From contig CAOKPI010000004.1 in assembly GCA_948470605.1 (NCBI GenBank), positions 23,159 through 87,158 on the forward strand: DNA of 64,000 bases, in the 5' to 3' direction. The notes below the pieces were generated by a model that saw nothing but the letters and a program-made list of their open reading frames with translations, was not told the DNA's origin and ran no database searches. The DNA comes from an uncultured Clostridium sp. (GTDB lineage Bacteria > Bacillota > Clostridia > TANB77 > CAG-508). The first letter of the stretch is position 1. Each line of letters begins with the position of its first letter. The position numbers and the translations under genes were made by a program. Below, one piece after another: positions 25,226 through 37,077 of the stretch.

Positions 25226-25383
25226 AATTTTACTCTCCTAACTATAAATAATTCTTATGTTTATAATATCATATATACTTAAAAATTCAAGTTTTTTACT
25301 AATATTTTTTGTATATTTGTTTTATTTTCCCCAAAAAAAATAGTAGTTATTTCTTTCATAACTACTTTGACCATTATATTCTT

Positions 25384-26247
25384 TTACTTTTTCTCATCTC
25401 CATCCAATATAAACTTTTGAATTGCTTTTGCCACACCACTATCATTATTACTTGTCGTTACAAAATCTGCTTTTTCTTTTAAATATGGTTCTGCATTTGC
25501 CATTGCTATTTTCAATCCTGCACATTCAAACATAGATATGTCATTACCTCCATCACCCATTACTATTATTTCTTCTTGTCTTAGTCCTAGTTTATCCGCC
25601 AAAATCTGTATGGCATTCTTTTTGCTACAACCTTTTTTCATAATATCGATATATTTTGATTCAAATGTGCCTCCTTCTGTCTTGCATAAATAATGACAAA
25701 TAACGGATGATTCTATTTCTTTTAATGTATTTATCTTTTTAATAATGTTCTCTAATGCTGAAACGTTTCCCCCTATTAAACATAACAATTTTGTAAGATT
25801 TGAATTGTTTACTACGTTTTCTATATTATCTATTTTCGTTTGCTTGTTACCTAGATTATTATCTGAATTCTCTAATCTTTTACTGTCTTCTGCCTCTATT
25901 ATCACCTGTTCATCTGTATACAACATCATGTAATCTGCATTTTCTTGTAAAAAAATATTTCTAAGATTTAATACCTCTTCATTTGTAAAAGTAACTTTAT
26001 GAATATATTGGTTTGCTTTACTATCCTTTATAATGGCGCCATTGCATGCAATGATATAGTTGGCAAAACAGTTACCATATAAATCACATATTTCATTTAC
26101 ATATCCTAATGGTCTACCTGTTGCAATTACTGATAGAATTCCTTTTTCTTCATAAGCTCTTTTAATTAAATTTATATTTTCTTCACTAATTTTTTTATAG
26201 TCGTTTAGTAATGTTCCATCTAAGTCTAAAATTATCATTTTATACAT
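25384..26247 (-). CDS. Cof-type HAD hydrolase
   Basis: LDLDGTLLND, MGDGGNDISMF. Confidence 0.92.
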   Translation of the reverse strand: MYKMIILDLDGTLLNDYKKISEENINLIKRAYEEKGILSVIATGRPLGYVNEICDLYGNCFANYIIACNGAIIKDSKANQYIHKVTFTNEEVLNLRNIFLQENADYMMLYTDEQVIIEAEDSKRLENSDNNLGNKQTKIDNIENVVNNSNLTKLLCLIGGNVSALENIIKKINTLKEIESSVICHYLCKTEGGTFESKYIDIMKKGCSKKNAIQILADKLGLRQEEIIVMGDGGNDISMFECAGLKIAMANAEPYLKEKADFVTTSNNDSGVAKAIQKFILDGDEKK

Positions 26248-26406
26248 ATATTTCTTGTATGATATATTATCTCTATTTTATAGGATTTAATAGTATCCTT
26301 CAATAAATCTATAATTATCAAAATTCATTTTTAAATTGTAATGAATTTATAAATATTTAACTTGCACACATAATAACTTTGTACCTGTCCCAAACTCGCC
26401 ACACGC

Positions 26407-28392
26407 CTAGCTCATTAACTTTTCTAGTACAATAATAAACATGGCATGAGACCAACCAAGACCTAAAACCCAATTTGGCTGCAAAGTATTATTATCTATT
26501 TGTTCACCAAGAAAGCCATGCTTTCCAGCGGTTTTGACAACAAAATCAAAAGTTTCTTTTGCTTTATTTTTTTCTCCTGATGCTAGGTAATATAATGACA
26601 TCCATAGATTGGCAATTGGCCATGGATTGCCATTTCGATAATGGTCTCCTTCAAACCTTTGATAACCTCCTGTATAGGTTCTTAAAGATAGATTAATTCG
26701 TTCAATAGTATTTATGATTTTCTTTTCTTTTGGTTTGAATACTTGAAATGGGGTGACAGCTCCTATCATGCTAATGTCCATTTTTTGGTCTTCTGTATTT
26801 CTTAAATAAGTTTTCTTTTCTTCGTCATACATATTTTGATTAATATATTTTTTGATTTCTGTTTGTAATTTTTCTAGTTCTCTTTCGCTTTTTAGTATTT
26901 TTTCCTCCTTTAATCGATTGTTTTCAAAGTTAGATGTTTTATCTCCTAACACGCTATAAATTTTCATAATACATTCAAAAGCAGCATAAATACTAGCTAA
27001 AGAATATAAATGAATTCCCTCATTCATTTCCCATAAATCATAACTTACATGATATTTATGTCCAAGATGATTAACACCTGCTTCGATTTCTTGTTGAACT
27101 CTATCTTTATCATACTCATCTTTTCTTTCTATAATTAGCCAATCTTTCACATATCGTTTTAAGAAATCGATTGCCTTTTCGCACATTGACAAATTATCTT
27201 TTAAAAATTTCTCCGATTTTGTATATTGATAATGTTCATACACACCATAGACAACACTTGCGGTTTCATCTATTTGGTAACCCCAAGCTGGTGCCAATTT
27301 TCCATCTGTAAAAAATCTTTGCTCCCACATTCCATTTTTGCTTTGTGTCTTTTTGCAAAATACTTTATAAAATTTGTCGGTTTCTTTTTCCATTTTTAAG
27401 ATATCCATCGCTTTTGTCATAAATACGGCATCTCTTGGCCAACAATAGGCATATCTTCCACATTGCGTGAAATTCTCATCCACTTCTGCTGAAGCAATGA
27501 TTCCTCCCGTTTCTAGATTGGTTAAAAGAGGAAATAGCAAAATACTTCTTTTGTAAATATCTTGAATTTTTTCCTCATAACTATTTTCTGGTTCTTTTAG
27601 ATTTAATCCATTATGTGTTTTGACGTATTTCCTCCAATATGCCTTTGTATTCGTATATTCTTTGTTGAAATCTATTTTTTTTATTCTTTCTATTTCTTTT
27701 TCAATTTCTGATAGATTCTTATTTTCCCCAATGGTAATACAAATTTCCAACGTCTTCTTTTCTTGTGGTCGAATCAATCCTAAATCATAGCAAATACTAC
27801 TATCATTAGACATTCCAATGTAATCTTTGTCATAGATTTCTCCTCTTTTGATTGTATCTTTACTGCCATTAATTTGATGTTGAGAAACCTTCTGTCCCTT
27901 GGCAAAAGTTGAAAAAGTAAAATCATGGGCATATTGCATCATACCGCCATCTACCATCTTGCAACTCACATGATTGTTATAGTCTGATAATAATTCTGAA
28001 TGAATATAAAAAGATGTATCCAAATCAATTTTGCCATCATTTAAAAACATGTATTTTTTCACTAATACATTTTCTTTTATCATGACATAATCTGTCTGAA
28101 GAATTTTTAGATTAAAATACGTATTTGTCACTTCTGTATTTAAAATATTGGTGTCTGCATCATAATATTGTTTATATACATTATTGATATCATCATGCAA
28201 ATAAATCAAATCAGAACTATTGATTTTTACCCCTGTATGAAAGTAATCTATGTATTGCCTACTATCTTTGTTCGGAAAATAAATCCTTTGCATTTCTCCT
28301 TTTCCTGTAAAAGTTGCTAACATACTTTTATTTCCAATCATTGCTTCATTAAAATACTTGTTTTCCATGTTTTTCTCCTTTAGGTGGGACAT
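26407..28392 (-). CDS. GH15-family glucoamylase-like glycoside hydrolase
   Basis: GRYAYCWPRDAVF, YQIDETASVVYG, GLGWSHA. Confidence 0.88.
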   Translation of the reverse strand: MSHLKEKNMENKYFNEAMIGNKSMLATFTGKGEMQRIYFPNKDSRQYIDYFHTGVKINSSDLIYLHDDINNVYKQYYDADTNILNTEVTNTYFNLKILQTDYVMIKENVLVKKYMFLNDGKIDLDTSFYIHSELLSDYNNHVSCKMVDGGMMQYAHDFTFSTFAKGQKVSQHQINGSKDTIKRGEIYDKDYIGMSNDSSICYDLGLIRPQEKKTLEICITIGENKNLSEIEKEIERIKKIDFNKEYTNTKAYWRKYVKTHNGLNLKEPENSYEEKIQDIYKRSILLFPLLTNLETGGIIASAEVDENFTQCGRYAYCWPRDAVFMTKAMDILKMEKETDKFYKVFCKKTQSKNGMWEQRFFTDGKLAPAWGYQIDETASVVYGVYEHYQYTKSEKFLKDNLSMCEKAIDFLKRYVKDWLIIERKDEYDKDRVQQEIEAGVNHLGHKYHVSYDLWEMNEGIHLYSLASIYAAFECIMKIYSVLGDKTSNFENNRLKEEKILKSERELEKLQTEIKKYINQNMYDEEKKTYLRNTEDQKMDISMIGAVTPFQVFKPKEKKIINTIERINLSLRTYTGGYQRFEGDHYRNGNPWPIANLWMSLYYLASGEKNKAKETFDFVVKTAGKHGFLGEQIDNNTLQPNWVLGLGWSHAMFIIVLEKLMS

Positions 28393-28495
28393 GGGGACGT
28401 AGATAATGTCCCTAAATACTAAAAATTACTAAGTTACTGTATCCTATATTATTTAATTGGGACATTATCTACGTCCCCATGTCCCCCCATGTCCC
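28386..28495. repeat. Family A inverted repeat, copy 2
   Basis: Same arms as copy 1. Confidence 0.9.
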
Positions 28496-30149
28496 TATCC
28501 TTCTATTACATTTATAATTTGTCTTTCTAATTCTTTCATTTTTTCATTAATTCTAAAGATGTCCTCATCTCTCAATTTATCGTCGTCCATATCTTGTCTA
28601 ACATAGGCATCCATATCTTTGATTTCTTCTTTTAATTTTTCTAGTCTATCTATTACTTCATTTCTTATTGTTTTATTTACTTTTCTTTCTATTTTATGGG
28701 TCATTTCTATTTTGTTTTCTATGCCATTGATTTCATAGGTTTCTCCAAATTCAGTAATGGAAACGCCAATTCCGTGCTTCTGTTTCTATTTTTTGTGCCA
28801 ATACGTTTTGGGCTTCTTCTTCTCCATGTACTAAAAAAATATGTTTTGGTTTGTTGATAAAAGAATAGATAAAGTCCATTAAACCTTTTTGGTCAGCATG
28901 ACCTGAATATCCTTCGATGTATTCTATTCTAGCATTTACTGCTATTTCTTCTCCAAATATTTTTACTGTTTTGGCACCATTGACAATACTATGACCTAAG
29001 GTTCCTGGTGCTTGGTAGCCAACAAATAGTATGGTTGACTTCGGATTCCATAGATTGTGTTTTAAATGATGCTTGATTCTTCCGACATCACACATCCCAC
29101 TTGCTGATATGATAATACTTGGTGTATCATCTTCATTTAAAGCTTTTGATTCGTCTGCTGTTTGGGTGAATTTTAGTCCTGGAAATTCCAGTGGATTATC
29201 TCCTTTCATAATTTCTTCTTGAATTTGGTCTTCAAATAGATTGGTGTTTTCTCTAAATACTTCTGTTGCTGATATAGCCAAAGGACTATCTACATAGACA
29301 TTTGATTTCATTAAAGTTTTATATTTTCTTCTAAATTCCTGGTCATCTTTTATTTCTTTTAGTTTATTAATTTCATACAAGATTTCTTGTGTTCTTCCGA
29401 ACAGCAAAAGATGGAATGACAACACTTCCCCCATTGTCTAATGTTTCGGATACAATGTCTAAGAAAAGTTCCGCTTTTTCGTCATTTCTTAAATGCAATC
29501 TGCTTCCATAGGTAGATTCCATGACTAAATAATCTGCATTTTCTATCATGGTTGGTGAATCTAATAATGGAATATCATTGTTTCCTAAATCTCCTGTAAA
29601 TACTGTCTTAGTTTCTTTTCCTTCCTCTTTTGTCCATAATTCAATAATACTAGAACCTAACATATGTCCTGCATCATTAAATCTTACATGAATATCTGGT
29701 GTAATTTCTATGATTTCATCATATTGTACTGGTTCAAAAATTTCCAAACATCTTGCTGCTTCTTCTGCTGTATATAGAGGTGGTAACTCTCTTTCTCCTT
29801 TTCTTTTTCTTTTTTTGTTTTTCCATTCACATTCCATTTCTTGAATGTGGCCACTATCTGGTAACATCAAAGCACATAAATCACATGTTGCTTTATGGGC
29901 ATAAATTTTGTTTTTGTAACCTTCGTTATATAATTTAGGAATTCTGCCTGAGTGGTCTATATGAGCATGTGTTAATAACATGAAATCGATTTCCATGGGC
30001 TTAAACTCGAATTTTTCAGCATTTTGTAGTTCCATTTCTGCCTTTCCTTGCCACATGCCACAATCTACTAAAAATTTCTTGCCACAAGCTTCTACTAAAA
30101 AGTTAGAGCCTGTAACCGTTTTAGTTGCTCCTAAAAATGTAATTTTCAT
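28495..30149 (-). CDS. MBL/beta-CASP ribonuclease-like protein, requiring two +1 shifts at CGG (29399..29397 and 28774..28772)
   Basis: MKITFLGATKTVTGSNF...IPSFAV-CGG->GRTQEILYEI...QKIETEA-CGG->GIGVSITEFGETYEINGIENKIEMTHKIERK... Joins three ORF-track ORFs; length 1655 = 3n+2. Confidence 0.92.
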
Positions 30150-30357
30150 TCCCTTATCATCCTTTCTTCCTATCAAGCTTGGTTTGGAAAATAATTGTTA
30201 TTTGGCTATGCTGAGGCTGTTAAAGCTTTGCTTGTTACAGCGTCAATATGCGTTAGCTGGCGCATGAGTTTTCAATTTATGAGGCGTACGATGGTACGTT
30301 GATTAAATTGAAAATGAAATGCAACAACGCCAAATCGCAATTATTTTCCAAACCCTA

Positions 30358-31971
30358 TCAATTAAAAATTTTAACCTTTTTATTCATTTTAAAAGACAAA
30401 TCCTTTTTATTTAAATTACAAATCCCTTCTATTGCTATTTTCTCTTCAAAAGCACTATCGTCAAACAATTGAATATAATAGCCATCCTTTTCCTTCATCA
30501 ATTTAATATACAAATCTTCTAAATTAATCACTCTTACATAAAAAATATTTTTTAAAATTTCATAATTAATTTGTTCTTCTTCGGAAAAACTGTCAATTAA
30601 TTTTAACTCCTGTGCTTTTTTTATTAATAATCTTTGCACCTTTTGCATTTGCGTATTAATTTGTTCAATTTGCCCAATCGACTTTTTATCATTAAATGGT
30701 ATTAAACAGTAATATCTAAACTCATAAATAAGTTTCATTAATTCTAATTTTGTATCTGCCTTTTTTATTTTTGTATGATAACATAGTAAAAATATCTTTT
30801 GTAATTTCAATATATCGATTGCAATTTCTTTTTCTATTTCTTTCTTGTTTAATAATTTTAAATATTTTTCTTTTTCTTCTAGTTCTTTTTTATAGTTTAC
30901 AAATTTTTGTGGATTTAATAAGATATTCAATTTTTCTATTTTCTTTATTTTTTCTTCCCTTTCCTCTGCCATCATTTGGGATAAAATTCTAACACTAAAA
31001 ATCTTTTCTTGTACTGGTAGGTATTGATTTCTTTTTTCATATTCTTTTTGTAGCATATTTCTATTATTTAGTGTTTCATCCATTTGTTTGATTTCTTTTG
31101 TTAATTTACGTTTTTCATTACTAACTTCTTGAATAAATTCTTGATTATCCTCTATCTTCGCTAACTTTGTTTCTATCTCTTTTTTTTCGTTTTGTAGTTC
31201 ATTTTTTAATTTTTTATTATATCGAACAGCCAATAATACAGAAAGTTTATTCAAAATCTCTGTCAATTTTTTTTGTTGTTCTTCTCCATATTGTTTTCCT
31301 AATCTATTTTTAAACGATTCTAAATAATCTATCACATATTCACGATTTTTTATCCAATCCTCTAAAAATTCGTGTCCTACTAACATTCTAATATTTTGAT
31401 AAACAATATTATGACAGATACTTTCAATTTCTTTTGGAATGGTTGTCCAAGAATAGCCATTAAAATCACGCATGGGCTCAACCGTATCAATATTATTTCC
31501 TACATTAAGTAAGTCAGATAAAGTCTTATGAAGGATAACATACTTTTCTTTTACAATACTTTCCTTTTTATCGATTTTAGAAATGCAATACAATAATTTT
31601 CTTTCAATTGGATAACATATGATTCTCTTTTTGGCTTTTTCTACTAGAAAAGTTTTATTGCCTAACATTTCTCTTTCTTTTGTATTTAATTTTACAATTT
31701 TTATATCATTGCAATTGTTTTGGATGCTATTTATAATCGTTTGCATAAACTCTTCTTTGCTTTGAATGTTCGGTTTTACCGTTTCATAATCCTGATAAGC
31801 TGTTTCAATTTTATACAAAATACTAAGAAGAATACTTTTTGTATTTTCATTAAAGTATTTTCTTTCTAAAACCTTTTCTAATTCATTATTATAATCTTTT
31901 TTCACAAGTTTATCTAAAAACTTATCGGTTTTCTTTTGCAAATTTTTTCTCCTTTCGGTTAATTGAGACAA
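30358..31971 (-). CDS. Large coiled-coil protein, unknown function
   Basis: 537 aa Lys/Glu-rich coiled coil. Confidence 0.6.
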   Translation of the reverse strand: MSQLTERRKNLQKKTDKFLDKLVKKDYNNELEKVLERKYFNENTKSILLSILYKIETAYQDYETVKPNIQSKEEFMQTIINSIQNNCNDIKIVKLNTKEREMLGNKTFLVEKAKKRIICYPIERKLLYCISKIDKKESIVKEKYVILHKTLSDLLNVGNNIDTVEPMRDFNGYSWTTIPKEIESICHNIVYQNIRMLVGHEFLEDWIKNREYVIDYLESFKNRLGKQYGEEQQKKLTEILNKLSVLLAVRYNKKLKNELQNEKKEIETKLAKIEDNQEFIQEVSNEKRKLTKEIKQMDETLNNRNMLQKEYEKRNQYLPVQEKIFSVRILSQMMAEEREEKIKKIEKLNILLNPQKFVNYKKELEEKEKYLKLLNKKEIEKEIAIDILKLQKIFLLCYHTKIKKADTKLELMKLIYEFRYYCLIPFNDKKSIGQIEQINTQMQKVQRLLIKKAQELKLIDSFSEEEQINYEILKNIFYVRVINLEDLYIKLMKEKDGYYIQLFDDSAFEEKIAIEGICNLNKKDLSFKMNKKVKIFN

Positions 31972-32082
31972 GAGGGACAGGTCTCAAATGTCTCATATCT
32001 TTGTCATTTTTATCATTTTGTTATTTTTCTACATTTTTGTATTTGATTTTTGAGACAATTAAGACCTGTCCCTCTTGTCTCA
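31964..32082. repeat. Intergenic inverted repeat, family B (TGAGACAA..GGGACAGG), copy 1
   Basis: TGAGACAAGAGGGACAGGTCT...AGACCTGTCCCTCTTGTCTCA. Confidence 0.9.
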
Positions 32083-34551
32083 TCCTTCGGTTTGTTCTGC
32101 AGTCTCACTTGTTCCCATCTTTAATTCATTCCATTTTTCTAAAGACATGAGTACCTCTCTTGGTTTGCTACCCTGATAACCAGAGATAACACCTCTTTCC
32201 TCCATTTGGTCAATAATTCTTCCAGCTCTGGCATACCCCACTTTAAATCTCCTTTGAATAAAGGAGGTAGAAGCTTGTCCTGTTTCCACAACGGTTTGAA
32301 TTGCCTCCATTAAAAATGGGTCAGTATCATCATCTTCTGTTGCTTCTTGTGCTAATTCTTTATCTGTTTTATTGCTATTTTCGATACTCTCTAAAATATC
32401 TTCACTATAAGTAGCAGTCCCATTTGACTTAACAAAATCTACGATTTTTTCCACTTCATCATCTGTCACAAATGCACCTTGCACTCTTGCTGGCTTTGGT
32501 GCTCCTGATGGGAAATAAAGCATATCGCCTTTTCCTAGCAATTTTTCAGCCCCTACACTATCTAGAATTGTTCTAGAGTCTACTTGAGAAGATACCGCAA
32601 AGGCAATTCTAGATGGCACATTGGCTTTAATCAATCCCGTAATAACATCAACAGATGGTCTTTGTGTCGCAATTACTAAATGCATGCCAGCTGCCCTTGC
32701 TTTTTGTGCCAATCGACAGATAGCATCTTCTACATCATTTTTAGCTACCATCATTAAGTCTGCTAACTCATCTACAATAATCACAATTTGTGGCAATTGT
32801 CCAACATTCTCGTCTTTTTCAATGGCTTTGTTATATCCTTTTAAATCTCTAACTCCTTTTTCAGCAAACAAATTGTATCGATTATCCATTTCTTGTACTG
32901 CCCATGCTAATGCTCCTGCTGCTTTTCTTGGGTCTGTTACCACTGGAATTAACAAATGAGGGATACCATTATACACAGATAATTCTACTACTTTAGGGTC
33001 TACCATAACAAATTTCACTTCACTTGGTTTGGCATGATAAATGATACTCGTAATAATCGTATTGATACATACACTCTTTCCTGAACCAGTGGAACCTGCA
33101 ATTAGAACATGTGGCATCTTGGCAATATCTGCTAATTGCACATTTCCTGCTACATCTTTTCCTAAGGCAATGGCCAATTTAGATTCACAATCTCTAAAAG
33201 TATCGCTATCTAGAACTTCTCTTAAATGAACGGCTTCCCTTTCAGAATTTGGCACTTCAATTCCAACGGCTTGCTTTCCTGGTATGGGTGCTTCAATACG
33301 AATGGTTTCTGCTGCTAAATTAAGAGCAATATCATCTGCCAAATTGGCAATTTTACTAACTCGTACGCCTTCTGCTGGCTTTAATTCATATCGAGTAATC
33401 GCTGGTCCTACGGAAACATTTTCTACTTTTGCTGAAACATTAAAACTATGTAATGTCCTTTGTAATTTAGTTGCTGTATCGGTTAACGCTTTTGCTCCTC
33501 CTCGTAAGGCTTTTTTACTACCTTTACTCAAGATTTCTATTGGTGGATATTCATAATGTTCATCTTCTACTGTGATAGCATGCTCTAATTGCAAAACTGC
33601 TTTCGTCTTTTCCTCTTTCTGTTCTTCTACATCTTTGAATAAATTACTTTCAATCACATCTGGTTCCATTTCTGGAGCAGTATCATCTATATCTGGTACT
33701 TGCATTTTTCTTCTTTCTTGTTTAGCTTGTAACTTAGATTGTTTGGTTAATGGTTCTAAATCTTCTCCACTATGGTCATATTTTTTTAATCCAACCTTTT
33801 CTCCTATATTATCCATAAACGTACCACCATAGTTAATTTTGATTGGTTCGCTCATTTGCTCTTTTTCTTGCCTTTCTATTTCTTTTTGTGCTAATCTTTC
33901 TTCTTTCTCTCTTCTTCTACGTTGCGCTGGTGTTTCTCTTTCTTCCTTCTCTAGTTGTTTACGAAATCCCTCTCTTTCTGCCATTCTTTCCTCTTTTCGT
34001 TCCTCCGCTTTTTCTAGCAAGTTATTAATCCATTCCGATAAATTAATTTTAAAAGTAAACACAATTAATATAATAGCAATTCCTAAGCAAAGAATAATAG
34101 CTCCTATATTTCCTAGTAATTTCGTAAGAGGTACCGCACCGCAAGCGCCAATGGCTCCTCCTCCTTTACTTTGGGAGCCTAAAAGATACGCATCTTTTAC
34201 AATTTCTGATAATTCTTTATTGATTTGTAATTCACTCGATGAAATTTGAAATACACTAAATAAGATGGATAAACTAACTAATAAGATACCATATTGTATT
34301 AACTTTGGATTCAGTTCTTCGCTTCCCTCTGAGGCTAATTTTATAGCAATAACAAATATTCCTATTGGTAATATATATTGTGCAATCCCTACCATTCCAC
34401 CTAATATTTCATTTAATTTCACACCAATCATTCCAGATTTTGTATAGATTAAAACTGCTACAAGAATACTTAGTATAATCAAAGTAACCACTGTCATATC
34501 TGCTTTTGATGCTTTATTTTTTTTCTTTTTATATCGTCTCTTTTTTGCCAA
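32080..34551 (-). CDS. ftsK: DNA translocase FtsK/SpoIIIE
   Basis: [13 protein letters not shown] Walker A, gamma domain near C-terminus. Confidence 0.97.
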   Translation of the reverse strand: MAKKRRYKKKKNKASKADMTVVTLIILSILVAVLIYTKSGMIGVKLNEILGGMVGIAQYILPIGIFVIAIKLASEGSEELNPKLIQYGILLVSLSILFSVFQISSSELQINKELSEIVKDAYLLGSQSKGGGAIGACGAVPLTKLLGNIGAIILCLGIAIILIVFTFKINLSEWINNLLEKAEERKEERMAEREGFRKQLEKEERETPAQRRRREKEERLAQKEIERQEKEQMSEPIKINYGGTFMDNIGEKVGLKKYDHSGEDLEPLTKQSKLQAKQERRKMQVPDIDDTAPEMEPDVIESNLFKDVEEQKEEKTKAVLQLEHAITVEDEHYEYPPIEILSKGSKKALRGGAKALTDTATKLQRTLHSFNVSAKVENVSVGPAITRYELKPAEGVRVSKIANLADDIALNLAAETIRIEAPIPGKQAVGIEVPNSEREAVHLREVLDSDTFRDCESKLAIALGKDVAGNVQLADIAKMPHVLIAGSTGSGKSVCINTIITSIIYHAKPSEVKFVMVDPKVVELSVYNGIPHLLIPVVTDPRKAAGALAWAVQEMDNRYNLFAEKGVRDLKGYNKAIEKDENVGQLPQIVIIVDELADLMMVAKNDVEDAICRLAQKARAAGMHLVIATQRPSVDVITGLIKANVPSRIAFAVSSQVDSRTILDSVGAEKLLGKGDMLYFPSGAPKPARVQGAFVTDDEVEKIVDFVKSNGTATYSEDILESIENSNKTDKELAQEATEDDDTDPFLMEAIQTVVETGQASTSFIQRRFKVGYARAGRIIDQMEERGVISGYQGSKPREVLMSLEKWNELKMGTSETAEQTEG

Positions 34552-34568
34552 TTTTTACACCTTCCCTT

Positions 34569-34639
34569 TGGGACATGGGGACGTAGATAATGTCCCTATT
34601 TTGAGTATTCAGGGACATTATCTACGTCCCCATGTCCCC
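34569..34639. repeat. Family A inverted repeat, copy 3
   Basis: Same arms, shorter centre. Confidence 0.9.
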
Positions 34640-34706
34640 ATCTCCTAAAAAGCCAGATACAAAAGTCATTGTTTCGTGACTTCTGACATCTGACTTTTGA
34701 TTTTTC

Positions 34707-35210
34707 TTATTTTAATTCTTTTCTACTGTTTTGTATTGTTTTTATGGTATCTTCTAATGAAAGTTGCATTAGATTTAACGCTTCTGTCATATTACTTCCT
34801 AATTTCTCCAATGTGTCATTTAATACATCTTCTGTGTTGGCTAATAAACTATCTGCATATTCTTTGGTTCCTGCTGATATTTCTCTTGACATTTCATTAG
34901 CTGTTTCTATAATTTCTGTTTTTTGGTCATATGCTTTTCTCGTTATTTCATGCTCATCAATCATTGCTATAATTCTATTTTCTGCTTCTTTTACAATTCC
35001 ATCTGCTTCCTTTTGAGCTTCTACTAAAATACGTTGTCTCTCTTCTTTTACCCATTTGGCTTGCTTTAATTCATCTGGGAGTTTAATTCGGATTTCTTTT
35101 ATTAAATCTAACATTTGCTCTCTATCAACTAATCCCTTCGAAGAAAATGGTAGATTTCTACTCGTCTCTAATAATTCCTCCAACGTTTCTAATAATGTAA
35201 ATATTTCCAT
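34707..35210 (-). CDS. Coiled-coil protein (DivIVA/ATPase-subunit-like)
   Basis: ORF 167 aa, coiled coil, downstream of rsmD. Confidence 0.6.
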   Translation of the reverse strand: MEIFTLLETLEELLETSRNLPFSSKGLVDREQMLDLIKEIRIKLPDELKQAKWVKEERQRILVEAQKEADGIVKEAENRIIAMIDEHEITRKAYDQKTEIIETANEMSREISAGTKEYADSLLANTEDVLNDTLEKLGSNMTEALNLMQLSLEDTIKTIQNSRKELK

Positions 35211-35213
35211 GGT

Positions 35214-35775
35214 TTACCCCTTTCTTTTCTGGTTTAAGAAGATAAGATGTACTCTTCCATATTTCCTTTGATCCATGATTTCTATTTCTAATGTTTCTAA
35301 TTGTTGCTTTATTCTTTTTTCTTGGTCTGTCTCAATCACAAGGATACTATCTTGATGGATTAAATCCTTTTCTAGTATCATTTTAACAGCCTCATAGGCA
35401 AAATCTGTTTGATAGGGTGGGTCAATAAATATAATATCTAGTTTTTCTTTTATTTTTGTTTTTAATAATTCTTCAAATGTTGCTTGATATAATTCTATTT
35501 GTTCTTTAGTATGTGTCTTTTCCATATTCTTTTCAATGATTCGTATTGCCTGTTTGGATTGGTCGCATAAAATAGCTTTTTTAGCTCCTCTACTGATTGC
35601 TTCTATTCCGACAAGCTCCACTTCCTGAAAATAAATCTAGAAAAATACTATCTAAAATTCTGTATTGAAGAATATTAAATAAGGATTCTCTTACTCTATC
35701 TAATGTGGGTCTCGTGTTTTCTCCTTCTAATGTGTATAATTTTGTTCCTTTTGCTTTTCCACCTATTATTCTCAT
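35214..35775 (-). CDS. rsmD: 16S rRNA (guanine966-N2)-methyltransferase RsmD, requiring a +1 shift at CGG (35610..35608)
   Basis: [13 protein letters not shown]...[13 protein letters not shown]->[17 protein letters not shown]...FIDPPYQ. Length 562 = 3n+1. Confidence 0.94.
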
Positions 35776-35987
35776 ACTTTACCTTTCTTTGATATTACTA
35801 TTTTATTCTTTTTTTTTGTAATGTCAAGAGTATTCATAGAAATGTAACATACATTTAACAGTTCTGTAATATACATCCTAATTTGTAACATTTTTCTATT
35901 TAAAATACTAAAAGCAGGTAGGATAAAACAAAAACTCGTAAAATAAAAAAACTACCTATTTCCATAGACAGTTTTCTTTTGTACTTT

Positions 35988-36446
35988 TTATAGTTCCTCA
36001 TTTTTATTAATCTCTTTTAATAATTCTAGTTGTGATATTAACAAAGATTCCATTTTTGCTTTATAGATATCAAATTGTTTTTTTACATCTTCTAATTCTT
36101 TCCTTTTGGCTACAATTTCATTATCCATGTCACTTGCTTTCTTTTGAGCTAAACCTTTTGCTTCCTTTATAATTTGGTCTGCTTGTTGTTGTGCTACACT
36201 TTTCACATCTTCTGCTGTGGATTGAGCCATTAATAAAGTACTTTGTAATGTTTCTTCTATTGTTCTATAATGTTCTAAATTTTGGGTTAATTCTTCTACT
36301 TTCGCTCTTAATTCTGTTGTTTCTTTATAATTTTTTGAATAGTCTTCTGTTAAATCATCCAAGAAATCATCCACTTCTTCTACACTATATCCATTCATCA
36401 TTTGTTTTGAGAATTTTTTATTTTCTATATCTAACGGCGTTATCAT
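35988..36446 (-). CDS. divIVA: DivIVA domain protein
   Basis: MITPLDIENKKFSKQMMNGYSVEEVDDFLD. Confidence 0.92.
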   Translation of the reverse strand: MITPLDIENKKFSKQMMNGYSVEEVDDFLDDLTEDYSKNYKETTELRAKVEELTQNLEHYRTIEETLQSTLLMAQSTAEDVKSVAQQQADQIIKEAKGLAQKKASDMDNEIVAKRKELEDVKKQFDIYKAKMESLLISQLELLKEINKNEEL

Positions 36447-36470
36447 TGTTTTCCTCCTTAAATAGACGGA

Positions 36471-36953
36471 CTAATTTACTCCGTTATTTTTTAACCAAGA
36501 AACAGAAAGCTTGCTTTTCATTTCTTCTCTTGCCATTTCATTTGAAATTTCATAATTAGATGGTGCTACTAAAAAGATAGAATTTGATACTTTTTGAATG
36601 TATCCATCTAATGCGTAAACTCCACCACTAATAAAATCTACAATTCTTCTAGCAACATCTTTGTTAACATATTCCAAATTAACAATGACAGATTTCTTTT
36701 CTTTTAAAAAGCTACAAATTTCATCTGATTGTTCAAATGTTGTAGGTTGTGATATTACCATTTTAATTGCATTAGCATTTGCTTGTGGCATATTAACTAC
36801 TTTATCTTTGTTTCTTCTTCCAAATATTTTTTTATCTTCTACTATTTCTTCCTCATCTTCATACTCATATACATCCTCTTCTTCGTATCCGTCATCTTCT
36901 ACTGGATCCATTCCAAATAGATCAAATACTTTGTTCATTAATGCTCCTGACAT
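36471..36953 (-). CDS. sepF: Cell division protein SepF
   Basis: VVNLEYVNKDVARRIVDFISGGVYALDG. Confidence 0.95.
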   Translation of the reverse strand: MSGALMNKVFDLFGMDPVEDDGYEEEDVYEYEDEEEIVEDKKIFGRRNKDKVVNMPQANANAIKMVISQPTTFEQSDEICSFLKEKKSVIVNLEYVNKDVARRIVDFISGGVYALDGYIQKVSNSIFLVAPSNYEISNEMAREEMKSKLSVSWLKNNGVN

Positions 36954-37077
36954 AAAAAAACCCTCCTAAAATATTTCCTTTGTTTTATTTTCTTAAGTAT
37001 CTACTTTTTTTTCAATATTGTCAATCTTTTTCACTAATGTTATTAAATTTTAATATTTTTGTAATATTTTTGTAATA

